Notes: generated by a model not told the origin, from the sequence alone. 64,000 nt of DNA from Candidatus Nanopelagicales bacterium (GCA_018402235.1 JAGYJJ010000002.1:28069-92068), one strand, 5' to 3'; numbered from the stretch's first letter, positions 1-10,024 are shown. Translations and numbers: made by a program.

Positions 1-493
1 CCCCATGGGAGCGATGATCGCCAGCGACCGACTCTTCGAACCGTTCAAGGACGGCACCAACGCGTTCCTCCACGGCTACACCTGGGGAGGCCACCCTGTC
101 GGGGCTGCCGTTGCCCTGGCGAACCTGGACATCTTTGAGCGTGAGGGCATTAACGAACACGTCCGCGAGAACGAGGGCAAATTCCGGCAAACCCTCGAAA
201 AATTAAAGGACCTACCCATCGTGGGAGATGTTCGTGGTGCTGGCTACTTCTATGGCATCGAACTCGTGAAAGACAAGGAGACCAGGGAGTCGTTCAACGA
301 CGATGAATCCGAGCGATTGCTGCGCGGCTTCTTGTCCAAGGCCTTGTTCGACAACGGGTTGTACTGCCGCGCTGATGACCGCGGCGATCCAGTGATCCAA
401 CTCGCTCCCCCACTCATCATTGGTCAACCGGAGTTCGATGAGATCGAAAGAATTCTGCGAAAGGTGCTGACCGAGGCATGGTCGATCCTGTAA
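1..493 (+). CDS. Class III PLP-dependent aminotransferase, C-terminal part (5' end outside window)
   Basis: The frame is open to the left edge, and the window starts at the conserved P-M-G-A stretch that follows the PLP-binding lysine in class III (omega-amino acid/diamine) aminotransferases, so the lysine itself is not visible. HGYTWGGHPVGAAVALANL matches the family's H-x-x-T-x-x-G-H-P block, and GDVRGAGYFYGIELV matches the late VRGxGLxxGIEL block. The protein ends AWSIL, and the next gene starts inside its last codons. With a PuuB-like oxidase and glutaryl-CoA dehydrogenase downstream, a diamine or omega-amino acid donor (putrescine, cadaverine, 5-aminovalerate) is plausible. Substrate is inference. 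Confidence 0.9.
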   Translation, partial: PMGAMIASDRLFEPFKDGTNAFLHGYTWGGHPVGAAVALANLDIFEREGINEHVRENEGKFRQTLEKLKDLPIVGDVRGAGYFYGIELVKDKETRESFNDDESERLLRGFLSKALFDNGLYCRADDRGDPVIQLAPPLIIGQPEFDEIERILRKVLTEAWSIL

Positions 494-1143
494 CCGGGTC
501 CTTGAGCGCCCGAACAAAGATTCGCCGGCTTCCGGACAAGGCAGTTACCGAACGATCGGCACTTGATTCGATCCTCGACGAAGGATTGGTCGCGCACGTA
601 GGCATCATTGATGGCGAGCAGCCGTTCGTGCTACCAGTTGGCTATGCCCGACGCGGCGATGAAGTGATCGTGCATGGCTCTAGCGGATCACGACTCTTTC
701 GAGCCCTCGCAGATGGTGCACCAGCATGCTTGACGGTCACTTTGCTCGACGGTTTGGTCTATGCGCGCAGCGCGTTTGAATCCAGCATGAACTACCGCTC
801 GGCGATGATCCTCGGATCCACGCACCGCCTCACCGGCGATGACGAACTCGATGCCCTTCGCGTTCTTAGTGATCATCTCCTACCTGGCCGCTGGGATGAA
901 GCACGCCAGCCGAGCAAAAAGGAACGGGTCGCAACCATCACCGTGGCACTGCCGCTCACCGAGTGGTCGGTCAAGGTGAGCGAGGGCGCCCCCGATGACG
1001 ACCCCAGCGACTTACAGAACGAACCCTGGCGAAGCATCTGGGCTGGGCACGTGCCCCTGACCCAGGTGATGCTCCCGGCCGTTACTGATCAGTACGTTCC
1101 GGGAAATGTTCCGGTACCGGACTATGTCCAGCAACGCTTATGA
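478..1143 (+). CDS. Pyridoxamine 5'-phosphate oxidase family (split-barrel flavin-binding) protein
   Basis: 221 aa, close to the length of NimA/PNPOx-like flavin reductases. Residues 35-60 (HVGIIDGEQPFVLPVGYAR) and 60-100 (VIVHGSSGSRLFRAL, then TVTLLDGLVYARS) are the usual first strands of the split beta-barrel. SSMNYRSAMILG is the conserved central segment. Real PNP oxidase residues are not clear, so this is probably an FMN-, FAD- or F420-binding relative of unknown substrate. It overlaps the aminotransferase by 16 nt and the next gene by 4 nt (ATGA), so the three are translationally coupled. The start is taken as the ATG at 478. Confidence 0.85.
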   Translation: MVDPVTGSLSARTKIRRLPDKAVTERSALDSILDEGLVAHVGIIDGEQPFVLPVGYARRGDEVIVHGSSGSRLFRALADGAPACLTVTLLDGLVYARSAFESSMNYRSAMILGSTHRLTGDDELDALRVLSDHLLPGRWDEARQPSKKERVATITVALPLTEWSVKVSEGAPDDDPSDLQNEPWRSIWAGHVPLTQVMLPAVTDQYVPGNVPVPDYVQQRL

Positions 1144-2531
1144 CCAGCGCCTCGGACATGCTGGATCGAGTTCTGTGGTGGGACGCACTCCCCGAGCAGT
1201 TGCGTGAACCCCTGGGTGAACCCCTCGTTGGCCAGGTGGATGCCGATGTCGCGATCATCGGCGCTGGATACACAGGCCTGTGGACCGCCTACTACCTCCA
1301 ACAGCAAGTTCCCAGCCTGCGCATAGCGATCGTGGAAAAGCACATCGCCGGTTATGGCGCTAGCGGCCGCAACGGTGGTTGGGCTTCGGCGCTCTTTCCC
1401 CAGGACCACGAGGCAATTGCCAAACGTGCGGGTCTACCTGCAGCAATCGCGATGCAGCAAGCCATGAACCACAGCGTCGATGAAATTGGTCGCGTGGCCG
1501 CGGATCACGGCTGGGACATCGACTGGGCCAAAGGCGGCACGATCGTCGCGGCGCGAAGCCTCGCCCAGTGGAACGCAATGCGTGAACGAGAGGCGCACCT
1601 GCGTGCCGCAGGCATCGACTCCGATGAACGCTTACTGGATGCACAGCAAACGCTCGACATGATGCACGCCACCGATGTGGTGGGGGGCGTGTACACACCA
1701 CACTGCGCGGCCATCCAGCCAGCGAAACTGGTACGCCACCTTGCCCAACATGTGGTCGAATCGGGTGCGCAGCTTTTTGAGACCAGCCCTGCCCTCGCGG
1801 TGGAACCGGGAATCGTGCGCACTCCCACCGGCAGCGTCCGTGCTCGGTACGTGATCCGAGCAACCGAGGGCTACACCGCCGAAATCCCCGGACAGCGCCG
1901 CACGTTGCTGCCGTTCTATTCGCTGATGGTTGCCACCGAGCCGCTCCCGGAGAGCACCTGGGATCAGATCGGACTGGCAGACCGACCCACATTCTCCGAC
2001 GGTCGCCATCTGGTGATCTACGGCCAGCGCACTGCCGACAATCGGCTCGCCTTCGGTGGACGCGGCGCCCCCTACACCTTCGGTTCCAAGATCCAGTCCC
2101 AAACCGAACTCGATGGCCGCATCCACCGAATGCTCGAGGCGACATTGGTCGATCTGTTCCCGGTCGTGCGGCAGCACCGCTTCACGCATGCGTGGGGCGG
2201 CACGCTTGGTATCTCCCGTGATTGGTGGGCCTCGGTGGGCCTTGACCCGGTGACCGGCATGGGCTGGGCCGGTGGCTACGTGGGCGATGGCGTGGGCACC
2301 TCCAACCTCGCTGGTCGAACGCTGGCGGCACTCATCGCGGGGCGCACCGGCGATCCCCTACTAACGCTGCCCTGGGTAGACCACCGGTCACGTGCATGGG
2401 AGCCAGAACCCCTGCGTTGGGCCGCCACCACCATCGGGCTCAAGGCCACCGAAGCCGCCGACGCGATCGAATCCAAGACCGGCAAGCCGTCGGTTTTCGG
2501 ACGACTCGTCGGCTCCCTCACCGGCCACTAA
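1140..2531 (+). CDS. FAD-dependent amine/amino acid oxidoreductase (DAO family, PuuB-like)
   Basis: 463 aa. A dinucleotide-binding motif DVAIIGAGYTGLWTAYYL lies at residues ~37-54, and GYGASGRNGGW at ~75-85 is the signature of DAO-family oxidases such as gamma-glutamylputrescine oxidase. The C-terminal WGGTLGISRDWWASVG and GYVGDGVGTSNLAGR segments complete the FAD site. It likely oxidises a primary or secondary amine to an aldehyde or imine. The ATG overlaps the preceding stop (ATGA). Together with the aminotransferase it suggests polyamine or lysine-derived amine catabolism; the exact substrate is inferred from family and neighbours only. Confidence 0.85.
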   Translation: MTSASDMLDRVLWWDALPEQLREPLGEPLVGQVDADVAIIGAGYTGLWTAYYLQQQVPSLRIAIVEKHIAGYGASGRNGGWASALFPQDHEAIAKRAGLPAAIAMQQAMNHSVDEIGRVAADHGWDIDWAKGGTIVAARSLAQWNAMREREAHLRAAGIDSDERLLDAQQTLDMMHATDVVGGVYTPHCAAIQPAKLVRHLAQHVVESGAQLFETSPALAVEPGIVRTPTGSVRARYVIRATEGYTAEIPGQRRTLLPFYSLMVATEPLPESTWDQIGLADRPTFSDGRHLVIYGQRTADNRLAFGGRGAPYTFGSKIQSQTELDGRIHRMLEATLVDLFPVVRQHRFTHAWGGTLGISRDWWASVGLDPVTGMGWAGGYVGDGVGTSNLAGRTLAALIAGRTGDPLLTLPWVDHRSRAWEPEPLRWAATTIGLKATEAADAIESKTGKPSVFGRLVGSLTGH

Positions 2532-2557
2532 CCTGATAGCAACGACGGGAGAGTCCC

Positions 2558-3733
2558 ATGAACCAACACGGCACGCATCCACTCGATCTCATCGCCTTCG
2601 ACGATCTGCTCAGCGAAGAAGAGCGCAGCATCCAAGATGTGACGCGCACGATTGTGGACGACGTCGTTCGTCCCAAAGTGGCCCACTGGTGGGAAGAAGG
2701 TGAGGTCCCGGCACGGGACTTGATGGCCGCTTTCGGTGAAGCCGGATTGTTGGGCATGCATCTTGAGGGCTACGGCTGCGCGGGAACAACCGCCACGGCC
2801 TACGGGCTTGCCGCCATGGAACTCGAGGCGGGCGACTCTGGCATTCGTTCGATGGTGAGCGTGCAAGGTTCGTTGGCGATGTATGCGATCCATCGTTTTG
2901 GTAGCGAGGAGCAACGTGAGCGCTGGCTACCGGGCCTAGCAAAGGGAAGCCTCATCGGCTGCTTTGGACTAACCGAAGCCGACGCGGGCTCCAACCCCTC
3001 ATCGATGCGCACTCGAGCGCGTCAAGACGGCAGCGACTGGGTGCTCGATGGCAGCAAGATGTGGATCACCAACGGATCGGTGGCCGACGTTGCGATCGTA
3101 TGGGCGCAGACCGACCACGGCATCCGAGGCTTCGTGGTTCCCACGGACACTGCAGGATTCCAGGCGAACGTGGTGCACCACAAGGTTTCCCTGCGGGCAT
3201 CCGTTACCAGCGAATTGGTTTTTCGCGACATGCGTCTGCCGGCCGAAGCGGTGCTGCCCGATGTGACCGGACTCAAAGGTCCCTTGAGTTGCTTGAATGA
3301 AGCTCGATTCGGGATCGTCTTCGGCACCATGGGTGCAGCTCGCGAGTGTTTGGAAACAGCCCTTCGGTATGCCGAAGAACGTGAGCAGTTCGACAAACCA
3401 ATCGGGGCCTTTCAACTCACCCAGAAGAAGCTCGTCGATATGACACTGGAACTTGATAAAGGCATGTTGCTCGCACTTCACCTAGGGCGCCTCAAAGATT
3501 CCGGGAAGATTACCCCTGAGCAGATCAGCGTGGGCAAACTCAATAATGCACGTGAGGCGCTCACGATTGCACGCGAATGTCGATCAATTCTGGGCGGGAA
3601 CGGAATCACCCTGGAGTATCCGGTGATCCGGCACATGAACAATCTGGAATCGGTGTTCACCTACGAGGGCACGAATGAAATGCACACTCTGGTGGTCGGT
3701 CAGGCGCTGACCGGTATCCCGGCATTCCGGTGA
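2558..3733 (+). CDS. gcdH: Glutaryl-CoA dehydrogenase-like acyl-CoA dehydrogenase
   Basis: 391 aa acyl-CoA dehydrogenase. Visible motifs are CFGLTEADAGSNPSSM (flavin/substrate loop), KMWITNGSVADVAIVWA, and the C-terminal TYEGTNEMHTLVVGQALTG. That last motif matches the glutaryl-CoA dehydrogenase signature with its catalytic glutamate (TYEGT...) rather than that of short-chain dehydrogenases. The expected reaction is oxidative decarboxylation of glutaryl-CoA to crotonyl-CoA, the end of lysine/cadaverine breakdown. GGGAG lies about 6 nt before the ATG. It follows the oxidase by 26 nt and ends the plus-strand operon. Confidence 0.85.
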   Translation: MNQHGTHPLDLIAFDDLLSEEERSIQDVTRTIVDDVVRPKVAHWWEEGEVPARDLMAAFGEAGLLGMHLEGYGCAGTTATAYGLAAMELEAGDSGIRSMVSVQGSLAMYAIHRFGSEEQRERWLPGLAKGSLIGCFGLTEADAGSNPSSMRTRARQDGSDWVLDGSKMWITNGSVADVAIVWAQTDHGIRGFVVPTDTAGFQANVVHHKVSLRASVTSELVFRDMRLPAEAVLPDVTGLKGPLSCLNEARFGIVFGTMGAARECLETALRYAEEREQFDKPIGAFQLTQKKLVDMTLELDKGMLLALHLGRLKDSGKITPEQISVGKLNNAREALTIARECRSILGGNGITLEYPVIRHMNNLESVFTYEGTNEMHTLVVGQALTGIPAFR

Positions 3734-3800
3734 GTGGTGCACTCGGCCTTCAACCACGGGTAAACGTCGGGGGCGCGAGTGTCGACACCAACCACTTTCA

Positions 3801-4067
3801 CTACTCGAGGGCGATTCGCTTGCGCCTGTTTTGCAACATGGCGAAAAGGAACAAAACCCCAGCAATTAGGAACAGTGCCCAGCCGAGCAGAGTTTCGAAG
3901 GCGAAAGTCTCAGCTATCCCAAGGTCAATCACATCCGAGATCAAGGTGATCAGACCCACACCGATGAACACCCCAGCCACGGCACCCATGATGATTTCGC
4001 CGTTCCATGCTGTCACGTACTGCCGAACCTCCGCGCGCGTCATGAATTGATCGTTGTCGTCCGTCAT
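3801..4067 (-). CDS. Small two-TM membrane protein, unknown function
   Basis: 88 aa from the ATG at 4067. The ORF track begins at a GTG three codons earlier, but GGAGGT overlaps that codon and sits 7 nt before the ATG, so the ATG is chosen. The hydrophilic N-terminus (TDDNDQFMTRAEVRQYV) is followed by two predicted membrane spans (IIMGAVAGVFIGVGLITLI and LLGWALFLIAGVLFLFAML) and a basic tail. No family recognised. It converges with gcdH and lies downstream of prpE. Confidence 0.6.
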   Translation of the reverse strand: MTDDNDQFMTRAEVRQYVTAWNGEIIMGAVAGVFIGVGLITLISDVIDLGIAETFAFETLLGWALFLIAGVLFLFAMLQNRRKRIALE

Positions 4068-4163
4068 GCAAGACACCTCCAGCTTTGTTCGCTATCGAAC
4101 TTGCAGGCTAACGCTCGTTTCGCTGGCACCACCCACTGCCGTGGATCTGTCCGACTATCGGGC

Positions 4164-6047
4164 TTATGTTTTCTGACGTAAAACGTCCACGAGCGCGTCG
4201 AGGACCGCAGGATCCTCAATAGTGCTCGGGACTGGTTCATCGCGTCCAGCGGCGATTCCGCGCATGGTTCGGCGCAGGATCTTGCCCGAGCGAGTCTTCG
4301 GTAGCGCCGGCACGATCACCACTTCCTTGAATGCCGCCACCGGCCCTATCTCCTCGCGTACCGATTGCACGATCCGCGCCTGCAACTCGTCTGGATCTGG
4401 ATCCTCTCCCGCTTTCAACACTACGAAGGCACGAGGAATCTGACCTTTCAGATCGTCGTGAACACCGATCACCGCACACTCGGCTACCGCAGGGTGCGCA
4501 GCTACCACGGCCTCCATCGACCCAGTTGAAAGCCGGTGGCCTGCCACGTTGATGACGTCGTCGGTGCGACCCATCACGTACAGGTAGCCGTCCTCGTCGA
4601 AGAATCCACCGTCACCGCTGGTGTAGTAGCCGGGGTGGTCGCTGAGGTAGGACGCGACGTAGCGATCATCGTCTCCCCACAAGGTGGGCAGCGTTCCTGG
4701 AGGAAGCGGCAGTTTGATGGCGATATCTCCCTCACCACCAACCGGCACGTCCTGGCTCGCCGGATCCAAGATCTGTACGTCGTACCCCGGTACCGGGAAA
4801 CTCGGTGAACCCGACTTGATGGGTAAGGGTTCGAGGCCGCGTAGGTTCGCCGCAATCGGCCAACCGGTCTCGGTCTGCCACCAGTTGTCGATGATCGGCA
4901 CGTGGAGGTGCCCACTCGCCCACTCGAAGGTGTCCGGATCCAGCCGCTCGCCGGCAAAGAAGAATGTTTCAAGGGAACCGACGTCGTACTTCACTAGATG
5001 CTCGGCATTCGGGTCTTCCTTTTTGATCGCACGGATTGCCGTGGGCGCGGTAAAAACTGCCCTGACGCGATGCTGCTCAATCAACCGCCAGAAGGCACCG
5101 GCGTCGGGGGTGCCCACCGGCTTGCCCTCATAGAGCACGGTTGTTGCCCCGCTGATGAGTGGGGCGTAGACGATGTAGGAGTGACCGACCACCCATCCCA
5201 CGTCCGATGCCGACCACCAGACATCGCCGGGATTCATCCCGTAGACATGGCGAAAGGACCAGGCCATCGCCACGGCATGACCGCCGTTGTCGCGGACGAT
5301 TCCCTTGGGCCTTCCGGTTGTTCCCGACGTGTACAGGATGTAAAGCGGATCGGTTGCCGCAACCGATACTGGATCTGCTGGCACTGCCGAGGAAACGGCA
5401 TCGTTCCAGTCCACATCGCGCGCCCCCAACTCCGCTGTGACCTGGGGGCGTTGGAACACGACCACTGCCTGCGGCGCATGTTCACTCATCTCGATGGCCG
5501 CATCAACAAGGGGTTTGTATTCGATGATTCGCGCGGGTTCAATACCGCAACTCGCCGTAAGGATCACCCGTGGCTTTGCGTCATCGATCCGGGCACTAAG
5601 TTCCGCGGGTGCAAAACCACCGAACACTACTGAGTGGACAGCCCCGATACGAGCACTTGCGAGCATGGCAACCACGGTTTGGGGAATCATCGGCATATAG
5701 ATGACGACGCGATCCCCGTGACGCACCCCGAGGTCGGTCAAGACGCCCGCAAACCGCGCAACGTGATCGAGTAATTCGGCGTAGGTGATTGTCTGTTGAG
5801 TTTCGGTAAGAGGGCTGTCGTAGATGATGGCCGGTTGGTCTCCCCGACCATCGCGCACGTGACGATCGACTGCGTTGACGCAAGTATTTAGACGTGCATC
5901 AGGAAACCATCGATACAGCGGAGCCTGTGAATCATCAAGAATGCGGGAAGGATACGTTTCCCAGTCGATGGCCTTAGCTGCTTCACGCCAGAAACTCTCC
6001 GGTTCGCGGATGCTCGCTTCGTAGGCTTCCCGATAAGCACCCATCAC
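4164..6047 (-). CDS. prpE: Propionyl-CoA synthetase (acetyl-CoA synthetase family, AMP-forming)
   Basis: 627 aa ANL-superfamily ligase that activates a short-chain acid via an acyl-AMP. The P-loop LYILYTSGTTGRPKGIV, WWQTETGWPI, YTSGDGGFFDEDGYLYVMGR and the catalytic lysine motif PKTRSGKILRRTMR are all present. An RAIKKEDP stretch and SGSPSFPVPGYDVQIL in place of the Acs consensus favour propionate over acetate. GTG 6047 overlaps the upstream channel stop (GTGA); ATG 6044 is the alternative. It could serve odd-chain or branched-chain catabolism. Substrate preference is inference. Confidence 0.85.
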   Translation of the reverse strand: MMGAYREAYEASIREPESFWREAAKAIDWETYPSRILDDSQAPLYRWFPDARLNTCVNAVDRHVRDGRGDQPAIIYDSPLTETQQTITYAELLDHVARFAGVLTDLGVRHGDRVVIYMPMIPQTVVAMLASARIGAVHSVVFGGFAPAELSARIDDAKPRVILTASCGIEPARIIEYKPLVDAAIEMSEHAPQAVVVFQRPQVTAELGARDVDWNDAVSSAVPADPVSVAATDPLYILYTSGTTGRPKGIVRDNGGHAVAMAWSFRHVYGMNPGDVWWSASDVGWVVGHSYIVYAPLISGATTVLYEGKPVGTPDAGAFWRLIEQHRVRAVFTAPTAIRAIKKEDPNAEHLVKYDVGSLETFFFAGERLDPDTFEWASGHLHVPIIDNWWQTETGWPIAANLRGLEPLPIKSGSPSFPVPGYDVQILDPASQDVPVGGEGDIAIKLPLPPGTLPTLWGDDDRYVASYLSDHPGYYTSGDGGFFDEDGYLYVMGRTDDVINVAGHRLSTGSMEAVVAAHPAVAECAVIGVHDDLKGQIPRAFVVLKAGEDPDPDELQARIVQSVREEIGPVAAFKEVVIVPALPKTRSGKILRRTMRGIAAGRDEPVPSTIEDPAVLDALVDVLRQKT

Positions 6048-6643
6048 GCGTTTCCGTCTCCACCTGCTGCGTCCGCTTGTTCGCGTCGCTTCCCCTCGCG
6101 CGCCTGACGTGCTCGTTGTGCAGCTCCAGTGAACACCTTGATGATGACAGCAAGGAAGCCCAGTCCGAGAGCCATTTGCAACATCACGATGAACCGCGCT
6201 GCGTCAGTAACCGCGGTGATATCTCCGAAGCCAACGGTAGCTAAAACGGTCAAGGTGAAGTAAGCGGCTGTGAAGTGAGTGATCGGCTCGGAGAAGGATC
6301 CGGGATTGTCGCCTTCGAGGATCACATAGATGGCACTGAAGATTGCGATGAACAGCCCGGCACTCAAGATGAGCGACTCTGCAGCTACCAGGCCCGGGCG
6401 CTTGGACTTCACCACGCGCTTAAGCTGCCACCGCAGAACCAACCCGTAGATGACCATGCCGATAAGCAACAGCGTGACCGGGATGGATATTCGTGGGTCG
6501 CTTTCTTCGGGAACCAGGCTCAGTACCCAGAAGATGAAAATCAGACCAAGGACAGTACGCAGCGCCGAGAAGATCACCTCGACCCACATAGGGCGATCAG
6601 TTTCGGTTACCAGGGATTCCTCCATGGCCGGTGAGTCTTCCAT
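6044..6643 (-). CDS. Potassium channel family protein (TVGFGD selectivity filter)
   Basis: 199 aa. Three N-terminal hydrophobic segments (~22-45, 52-72, 86-109) precede a pore helix and filter TVLATVGFGDITAVTD (~139-155) and a last helix ARFIVMLQMALGLGFLAVIIKV. The TVGFGD filter is that of K+ channels. The C-terminal tail is short and basic/acidic with no RCK or cyclic-nucleotide domain visible, so gating is unknown. The stop overlaps the prpE start, suggesting cotranscription, but no functional link is obvious. Confidence 0.85.
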   Translation of the reverse strand: MEDSPAMEESLVTETDRPMWVEVIFSALRTVLGLIFIFWVLSLVPEESDPRISIPVTLLLIGMVIYGLVLRWQLKRVVKSKRPGLVAAESLILSAGLFIAIFSAIYVILEGDNPGSFSEPITHFTAAYFTLTVLATVGFGDITAVTDAARFIVMLQMALGLGFLAVIIKVFTGAAQRARQAREGKRREQADAAGGDGNA

Positions 6644-6655
6644 GAAACCCGATGA

Positions 6656-7747
6656 TCAGGCCTCGAGTGCAGCCAACTGGCCGCACGCGCCATCGATTTC
6701 CCTACCGCGGGTGTCCCGGACGGTCACAGGCACGCCCGCCTCTCGCAGTGCCGCCACGAATTCCCTCTCCGCCTGGGGCGTAGACGCCGTCCACTTGGAG
6801 CCCGGAGTGGGATTCAGCGGGATCAAATTCACATGCACCAGATGACCCGCGAGCATCTCCCCCAGCAATTCCGCTCGCCAACGTTGATCGTTAATGTCTT
6901 TGATCAGCGCGTATTCGATGCTGGCCCGACGCCCGGTTTGCTCAACATAGAACCAGGTAGCGTCGAGGACTTCTGACACTTTCCAGCGATTGTTGATCGG
7001 CACCAAGGTGTCGCGCAGGTGATCGTCGGGTGCGTGCAAAGACACCGCGAGGGTGACCGGCATCCCCTCGTCTGCTAGCTGGCGGATACGCGGAACCAAG
7101 CCAACAGTCGAGACCGTTATTCCGCGCGCACTCATGCCCAGACCCTCCAGCGGCGGATCAACAAGGCGATGCAGCGCACCCACCACATTTCGGTAGTTAG
7201 CTAACGGCTCCCCCATGCCCATAAACACGACATTGCTTACCCGGCCCGGCCCCCCAGGCACTTCCCCCGCGGCAAGCGCTCGAGCTCCTGCCAGCACCTG
7301 ATCCACGATCTCTGCCGTAGACAGGTTGCGGGTGAGACCAGCCTGTCCGGTGGCACAGAACGGACAGTTCATGCCGCACCCAGCCTGCGATGAGATACAC
7401 ATCGTCACTCGATCCGGATAACGCATGAGCACCGACTCAACAAGAGAACCATCGTGCAATCGAAATAGAGATTTGACCGTGGTGCCGTCGTCGCATGCCA
7501 CAGTGCGGATGGGATCGAGCAAGGTAGGTAAGACGCTGCGCAGCGTTGTGCGATCCGTGGCGTTGATATCGGTCCAGGTGTCCGGGTCATCTTGCAAGTG
7601 CACGAATAGGTGCGTGGATACCTGATCGGCGCGAAAGGCCGGTAATCCCAGCTCAGCCATGGCATCACGACGTTCACTTCGCGACATATCAAGAAGATGC
7701 TGCGGTGGCTTTCCTCGGGCTGGCGCCTCCAGCACTAAATCCACCAT
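6656..7747 (-). CDS. rlmN: 23S rRNA (adenine2503-C2)-methyltransferase, radical SAM
   Basis: 363 aa from the ATG at 7747. The ORF track starts 16 codons earlier, inside cdsA; the chosen ATG overlaps the cdsA stop (TGATG). The radical SAM cluster motif is [15 protein letters not shown] (Cx3Cx2C). [16 protein letters not shown] and the late [15 protein letters not shown] and [13 protein letters not shown] blocks are typical RlmN. It methylates A2503 of 23S rRNA (and A37 of some tRNAs in E. coli). The cdsA-rlmN adjacency is standard in Actinobacteria. Confidence 0.95.
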   Translation of the reverse strand: MVDLVLEAPARGKPPQHLLDMSRSERRDAMAELGLPAFRADQVSTHLFVHLQDDPDTWTDINATDRTTLRSVLPTLLDPIRTVACDDGTTVKSLFRLHDGSLVESVLMRYPDRVTMCISSQAGCGMNCPFCATGQAGLTRNLSTAEIVDQVLAGARALAAGEVPGGPGRVSNVVFMGMGEPLANYRNVVGALHRLVDPPLEGLGMSARGITVSTVGLVPRIRQLADEGMPVTLAVSLHAPDDHLRDTLVPINNRWKVSEVLDATWFYVEQTGRRASIEYALIKDINDQRWRAELLGEMLAGHLVHVNLIPLNPTPGSKWTASTPQAEREFVAALREAGVPVTVRDTRGREIDGACGQLAALEA

Positions 7748-8619
7748 CACAGACCCGTCCCACCAGAGCCGAGGAACACCGTGAACAGCGCCCAAGAGGC
7801 GAACGCATTCGGCACAAGGGAGTCCAAGCGATCCATCATGCCGCCGTGACCGGGCAAGAACGACCCCATGTCTTTGATCCCCAAATCACGTTTGATGGCA
7901 CTCTCGGCAAAGTCTCCGCCCGTAGCGGTGATAGTGAGAACCAATCCGGCGATCACCCCCTGCCACCACGGAGCATTCAGAAGGAATGCGAAGGAAAGGC
8001 CGCCAACAACCGCTTGCATGAGCACCGAGCCGGCAAAACCCTCCCACGACTTCTTCGGGCTGATAGATGCCGCGATCGGATGTTTGCCGTAAAAGATTCC
8101 AGCGAAGTACCCACCGATGTCGTTGGAGACAGTGAGCAAAATGAAAACGATCACCCGCCACGGGCCATCGTCGGTGGCCAGGGTCAACATCAAAAAGCCC
8201 GCCATGAAGGGCAGATAAACGATCACGAAGATTGATGCGGTGATGTCGCGGACGTAGCCATCGACACCGCGACGAATACGCCACAACGTGGCCAGAAGCA
8301 CCAGAGCACCGGTTGCCACAAGCTGCCAGATGGGACCCGCGAAATATGCAACTGTGGGCAACAAGATTACCGAGCCGTAGGCCGGAACGCGCGCGATCTT
8401 AATGTTGCGCGAGCCGAAGGCCTGCACCATCTCCCGCATGGCGATTGCCAAAGCTGCGATCACCACAAGTCCAAAAAGCGCTTTGTACGTGAAAAGACTC
8501 GCGATCACGATGACCGCCAGTACTACCCCGGAGGCAACGGCCGCCGGAAGGTTGCGCCCCGTACGCGAAGGTTTTCTACGTCGGGACTTGTCTTCGTCCC
8601 GGTCTGACGTTGATCCCAC
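7747..8619 (-). CDS. cdsA: Phosphatidate cytidylyltransferase (CDP-diacylglycerol synthase)
   Basis: 290 aa integral membrane enzyme making CDP-diacylglycerol from CTP and phosphatidate. A basic N-terminus ([14 protein letters not shown]) is followed by about eight hydrophobic segments. The CdsA signature is present as [15 protein letters not shown] and the C-terminal [31 protein letters not shown] with its metal-binding aspartates. It ends GGTGL just before rlmN and begins 3 nt after frr, so frr-cdsA-rlmN look like one transcript. Confidence 0.95.
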   Translation of the reverse strand: MGSTSDRDEDKSRRRKPSRTGRNLPAAVASGVVLAVIVIASLFTYKALFGLVVIAALAIAMREMVQAFGSRNIKIARVPAYGSVILLPTVAYFAGPIWQLVATGALVLLATLWRIRRGVDGYVRDITASIFVIVYLPFMAGFLMLTLATDDGPWRVIVFILLTVSNDIGGYFAGIFYGKHPIAASISPKKSWEGFAGSVLMQAVVGGLSFAFLLNAPWWQGVIAGLVLTITATGGDFAESAIKRDLGIKDMGSFLPGHGGMMDRLDSLVPNAFASWALFTVFLGSGGTGL

Positions 8620-8621
8620 CT

Positions 8622-9188
8622 TCAGACCTCGAGCAGTTCGGCCTCTTTGTGCCCCAGGACCTCATCGACGTGCTCCACGTGCTTGTGGGTGAGGTCATCG
8701 AGCTGCTTCTCCGCGCGACGAACATCGTCCTCGCCGGCGTCGCCGTCTTTTTGCAGTTTGTCGAGGGCTTCCTTGGCGTGCCGGCGAATATTGCGAATCG
8801 CAACCCGGCCATCTTCGGCCTTGGCTCGGGCCTGCTTGATGTACTCCTTGCGACGCTCTTCGGTCAACTCGGGTAACACCACGCGGATGATTACGCCATC
8901 TGTATTGGGATTAATGCCCAGATCGCTGTCACGCAGCGCCTTCTCGACCGCAGGCATCGCACCCTTGTCGTAGGGACTGATGACGATCATTCGAGCTTCC
9001 GGGACCTGGAACGAGGCAAGCTGATTGAGCGGTGTGGCAGTTCCGTAGTAGTCCACGGAGATCTTGTTGAACATCGAGGCGTTCGCTCGTCCGGTGCGGA
9101 TGGTTCCAAAGTCCTCGCGGGTTACTTCGATGGCCTTGTCCATCTTCTCGGTAGCCTCGAGCAGGATCATGTCGATGTCTTCACTCAC
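8622..9188 (-). CDS. frr: Ribosome recycling factor
   Basis: 188 aa, the normal RRF length (~185). The three-helix bundle motif FGTIRTGRANASMFNKISVDYYG and the domain II segment PLNQLASFQVPEARMIVISPYDK are present, followed by VLPELTEERRKEYIKQARAKAEDGRVAIRNIRR. It works with EF-G to split post-termination ribosomes. AAGGAG lies 6 nt before the GTG start. It lies downstream of pyrH, as in most bacteria. Confidence 0.97.
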   Translation of the reverse strand: MSEDIDMILLEATEKMDKAIEVTREDFGTIRTGRANASMFNKISVDYYGTATPLNQLASFQVPEARMIVISPYDKGAMPAVEKALRDSDLGINPNTDGVIIRVVLPELTEERRKEYIKQARAKAEDGRVAIRNIRRHAKEALDKLQKDGDAGEDDVRRAEKQLDDLTHKHVEHVDEVLGHKEAELLEV

Positions 9189-9198
9189 AAGGATCTCC

Positions 9199-9990
9199 TT
9201 AAGTGTTCGATGAGACTAACGTGCCTATTCGCTCGCCCCGGGCCGCACGGGCGATGTTGCCTTCGACTAGCAAGTTGAAGACCACGATGGGCAGAGCGTT
9301 GTCCCGGCACAAACTGATCGCAGTGGCATCCGCCACTTTCAGATCCTGCGCCAGAACCTGATCACATGAGAGATGGTCGTAACGGTGTGCGTTCGGGTTG
9401 GTACGAGGGTCGGAGTCGTAGACACCATCTACACCCTTGGCCATCAGCACCACCTCTGCACCGATTTCGAGCGCTCGCTGAGCAGCGGTTGTGTCGGTCG
9501 AGAAGTAAGGCTGACCGAGTCCGGCGCCAAAGATGACAACGCGACCTTTGTCCAGGTGGCGCATTGCCCGACGCGGCACGTACGGCTCGGCCACCTGACC
9601 CATGGCGATGGCCGTCTGAACTCGGGTGTCCAGGCCGACCTTCTCGCAGAAGTCTTGCAAGGCCAGACAGTTCATAACCGTTCCGAGCATGCCCATGTAG
9701 TCAGCTCGCGCGCGGTCCATGCCGCGTTCGGATAACTGTGCTCCACGAAAGTAATTGCCGCCACCGATCACCACGGCCACTTCGGTGCCGGACGCGGCGA
9801 CATCGGCAATCTGCCGGGCGATGGAGGCGACAACATCGGGGTCTACTCCCAGACCACCGCCGCCAGCGAAGGCCTCGCCGCTGAGCTTGAGCAGTACGCG
9901 GCGCCACCCACCCTCGGGTACCTGCGACCAGGTTTCGATCGTGCCTTCCAGGGATGGCTGAATCGGCTCCGATGCTCTGGACCGATCCAT
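9199..9990 (-). CDS. pyrH: UMP kinase
   Basis: 263 aa amino acid kinase family enzyme that phosphorylates UMP to [18 protein letters not shown] opens the fold; [32 protein letters not shown] and [23 protein letters not shown] are standard PyrH blocks. About 27 extra N-terminal residues relative to E. coli are kept because GGGAG lies 5 nt before the ATG at 9990. It sits between tsf and frr with a 10-nt gap to frr. Confidence 0.95.
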   Translation of the reverse strand: MDRSRASEPIQPSLEGTIETWSQVPEGGWRRVLLKLSGEAFAGGGGLGVDPDVVASIARQIADVAASGTEVAVVIGGGNYFRGAQLSERGMDRARADYMGMLGTVMNCLALQDFCEKVGLDTRVQTAIAMGQVAEPYVPRRAMRHLDKGRVVIFGAGLGQPYFSTDTTAAQRALEIGAEVVLMAKGVDGVYDSDPRTNPNAHRYDHLSCDQVLAQDLKVADATAISLCRDNALPIVVFNLLVEGNIARAARGERIGTLVSSNT

Positions 9991-10024
9991 TCGCTCTCCC
10001 TCGCCTCGACCTGTGGATCCGGCG

